This document shows positions 4,222-5,463 of a stretch of DNA of 5,463 nucleotides, piece after piece. The stretch is from Gammaproteobacteria bacterium (GTDB lineage Bacteria > Pseudomonadota > Gammaproteobacteria > Pseudomonadales > Pseudohongiellaceae), in contig JAESUT010000231.1 in assembly GCA_016762995.1 (NCBI GenBank), positions 1-5,463 of the forward strand, given 5' to 3'. The translations under genes were made by a program, and so were the position numbers. The notes beneath the pieces were generated by a model. The model was not told where the DNA came from. It saw only the letters and a program-made list of their open reading frames with translations, and made no database searches. The first letter of the stretch is position 1, and every line of letters begins with the position of its first letter.

Positions 4222-5463
4222 TCAATCTGCCATCGAGGAGTCTGTTTCTGGCAATAATTTCTTTAAACCTATTGGTGCGAGCACGGTAGTCAATATCACT
4301 ACGATTACGATTGCAGAAAATAGATTGTCCACTACCGGAGAAAGAGTTTCTCCACCAACAAACAGACCTGCATCCAAGGCGATGCCGGCGATTATCAAGC
4401 CCACGGCTCCGCGAGCATTCATGGCCATACCAATCGCACACGCTTGACGGGGCGAATAGCCGAAGACTACCGCGGGAAGTGCTGCTCCGAGCAATTTCCC
4501 ACCAAATGCAACAACAATCAACAACATCAGGAATTGCGGGATTTCCACCAAGGCAGGAAATGATAGCGCGAGGCCTATCGAAGCAAAAAATAGAGGCGCG
4601 AGAAAACCTGTAGTAATAGCTTTCAATTTGCTGTGGAGGTCTAAGTAGATTTTTTTGCTCGTGGTGTGCTTACCATAGAATAATCCAGCAGCAAACGCTC
4701 CAAGAATGAAATGTAATCCCAATAGTTCTGCCAGTACCGAAAACAGCGCTGCGATCACCAGTAGGAAACTAAAGTTCATTTCTTCTATTTTTAGGGACGC
4801 TGCATAGCGCGCCAGCGGTGCCATGAGTCGACTTCCAATGAAGAATACCACCACTAGGAATACTGCTACCTTCGTTAGAATAAAAGCAAGGCTCAGTACA
4901 GTTGGTAGTTGGCCAGTGTTGATAATGGCAACTAGCACACTGAGTAGAATAAGGCTGAGAAAATCATCAAACACTGCCGCCGAAACAACGAGTTTGGCCA
5001 GTGCTGACTTCAGTATATGCATGTCCATGAACACTCTTATAGTGACTGGAACTGCGGTTATTGCGAGTGACACACCAACAAATAGAGACTGTGCAAATCG
5101 AAGTTCGCTAGCTGCGATCGAATACCAAGCTAACGCAAATCCGCTCAGTAGTGGAACCAGCATTGCTGTAACGGCTATAACCAGGCCCTTGTAGCTGGAC
5201 TCTACAAGATCCTTTGGGCGCATTTCATACCCACCCAAAAGCATGAGAAAAAATATACCTAGATCTGCAAGCGCCATGAGGTGGTGATCTGAAGAAATTT
5301 CAACACCAATTGACCTATCGCTCAATTGCGCAGCAATTATCCCAAGAGCAACACCTGCCAGAAGCTCTCCTACTAGTACAGGCTGATTAAATTTATTTGC
5401 AATGATACCGCCGAATCGCGTCGCGATGAGCAGTATCAATACAATCCAAATTGTTTCCAATTG
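4222..5463 (-). CDS. CPA2-family cation/proton antiporter (partial, 5' end outside window)
   Basis: Integral inner-membrane monovalent cation/H+ exchanger (Na+ or K+ against protons) of the CPA2/NapA-GerN-KefB group. At least 412 residues are visible, almost entirely hydrophobic helices (about 12). Numbering from the TTG at 5458-5460, the N-terminal part has the family motif FNQPVLVGELLAGVALG (24-40). TAVPVTIRVF (about 135-144) matches the unwound TM4 segment. VFDDF (163-167) carries the paired Asp (D165, D166) of the ion site, the pattern of electrogenic exchangers such as NapA. K322 in GKLLGA sits where NapA has its conserved TM10 lysine, and MNARGAVGLIIAG (347-359) is the conserved late-helix motif. 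There is no C-terminal RCK/TrkA-N domain, so this is not a full KefB/KefC. The frame stays open to the window edge (a CAA codon precedes the TTG), so the true start is probably upstream. It lies on the same strand as the metal-type operon, about 190 bp upstream of it. Whether it shares that operon's function is unknown. Confidence 0.9.
   Translation of the reverse strand, partial: QLETIWIVLILLIATRFGGIIANKFNQPVLVGELLAGVALGIIAAQLSDRSIGVEISSDHHLMALADLGIFFLMLLGGYEMRPKDLVESSYKGLVIAVTAMLVPLLSGFALAWYSIAASELRFAQSLFVGVSLAITAVPVTIRVFMDMHILKSALAKLVVSAAVFDDFLSLILLSVLVAIINTGQLPTVLSLAFILTKVAVFLVVVFFIGSRLMAPLARYAASLKIEEMNFSFLLVIAALFSVLAELLGLHFILGAFAAGLFYGKHTTSKKIYLDLHSKLKAITTGFLAPLFFASIGLALSFPALVEIPQFLMLLIVVAFGGKLLGAALPAVVFGYSPRQACAIGMAMNARGAVGLIIAGIALDAGLFVGGETLSPVVDNLFSAIVIVVILTTVLAPIGLKKLLPETDSSMAD

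Noticed and set aside
4115..4441. A 108-codon minus-strand frame overlapping the antiporter end and control region
   Set aside because: It runs through the MerR promoter and FNR box, is out of frame with the antiporter and encodes a Cys/Arg/Ser-rich product without family features.
4823..5194. A 123-codon open frame on the plus strand
   Set aside because: It is antisense to the antiporter gene, is Thr/Ser/Arg-rich and motif-free, and looks like the complement of a membrane-protein coding frame.

Overview
The window reads as a chromosomal or island segment of a Gram-negative bacterium, probably a gammaproteobacterium. The reasons are an outer-membrane beta-barrel protein ending in Phe, a periplasmic c-type cytochrome with a Sec signal, a perfect FNR/ANR-type box and proteobacterial-style MerR and DUF2933 proteins. 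The lineage is my inference. All supported genes lie on the minus strand, so transcription runs from high to low coordinates.

Right part (4222-5463): the 3' 1.24 kb of a CPA2-type Na+(K+)/H+ antiporter gene whose start lies beyond the window edge. Then comes a 214-bp control region (4008-4221). It carries a perfect TTGAT-N4-ATCAA box, a MerR-type promoter (TTGACC, 19-bp spacer, TAAGAT, with a 6-5-6 inverted repeat in the spacer) and a second, AT-rich 7-5-7 inverted repeat in the likely leader.

Middle and left (120-4007): a tightly packed probable operon of seven genes. In order of transcription they are a MerR-family metal-type regulator (probable TTG start), a DUF2933-like small His/Met-rich membrane protein, an ICMT/PEMT-family integral membrane methyltransferase homologue, an outer-membrane porin, a monohaem cytochrome c, an unrecognised four-helix, His/Glu-rich protein, and a DUF5676-like two-TM protein with a Met-rich loop. 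Gaps are 9 to about 65 bp and most genes have clear Shine-Dalgarno sequences. No strong terminator is visible between the genes. Positions 1-119 hold no gene I can support.

Working model (inference): a metal ion sensed by the MerR protein, possibly combined with an oxygen or redox signal through the FNR box, switches on an envelope module. That module would span the inner membrane (DUF2933, methyltransferase, DUF5676), the periplasm (cytochrome c) and the outer membrane (porin). DUF2933, ICMT-like and DUF5676 genes are, from general knowledge, often found in copper/heavy-metal gene clusters. No classical exporter (P-type ATPase, RND pump) or multicopper oxidase is in the window, so the substrate and mechanism of the module are open.
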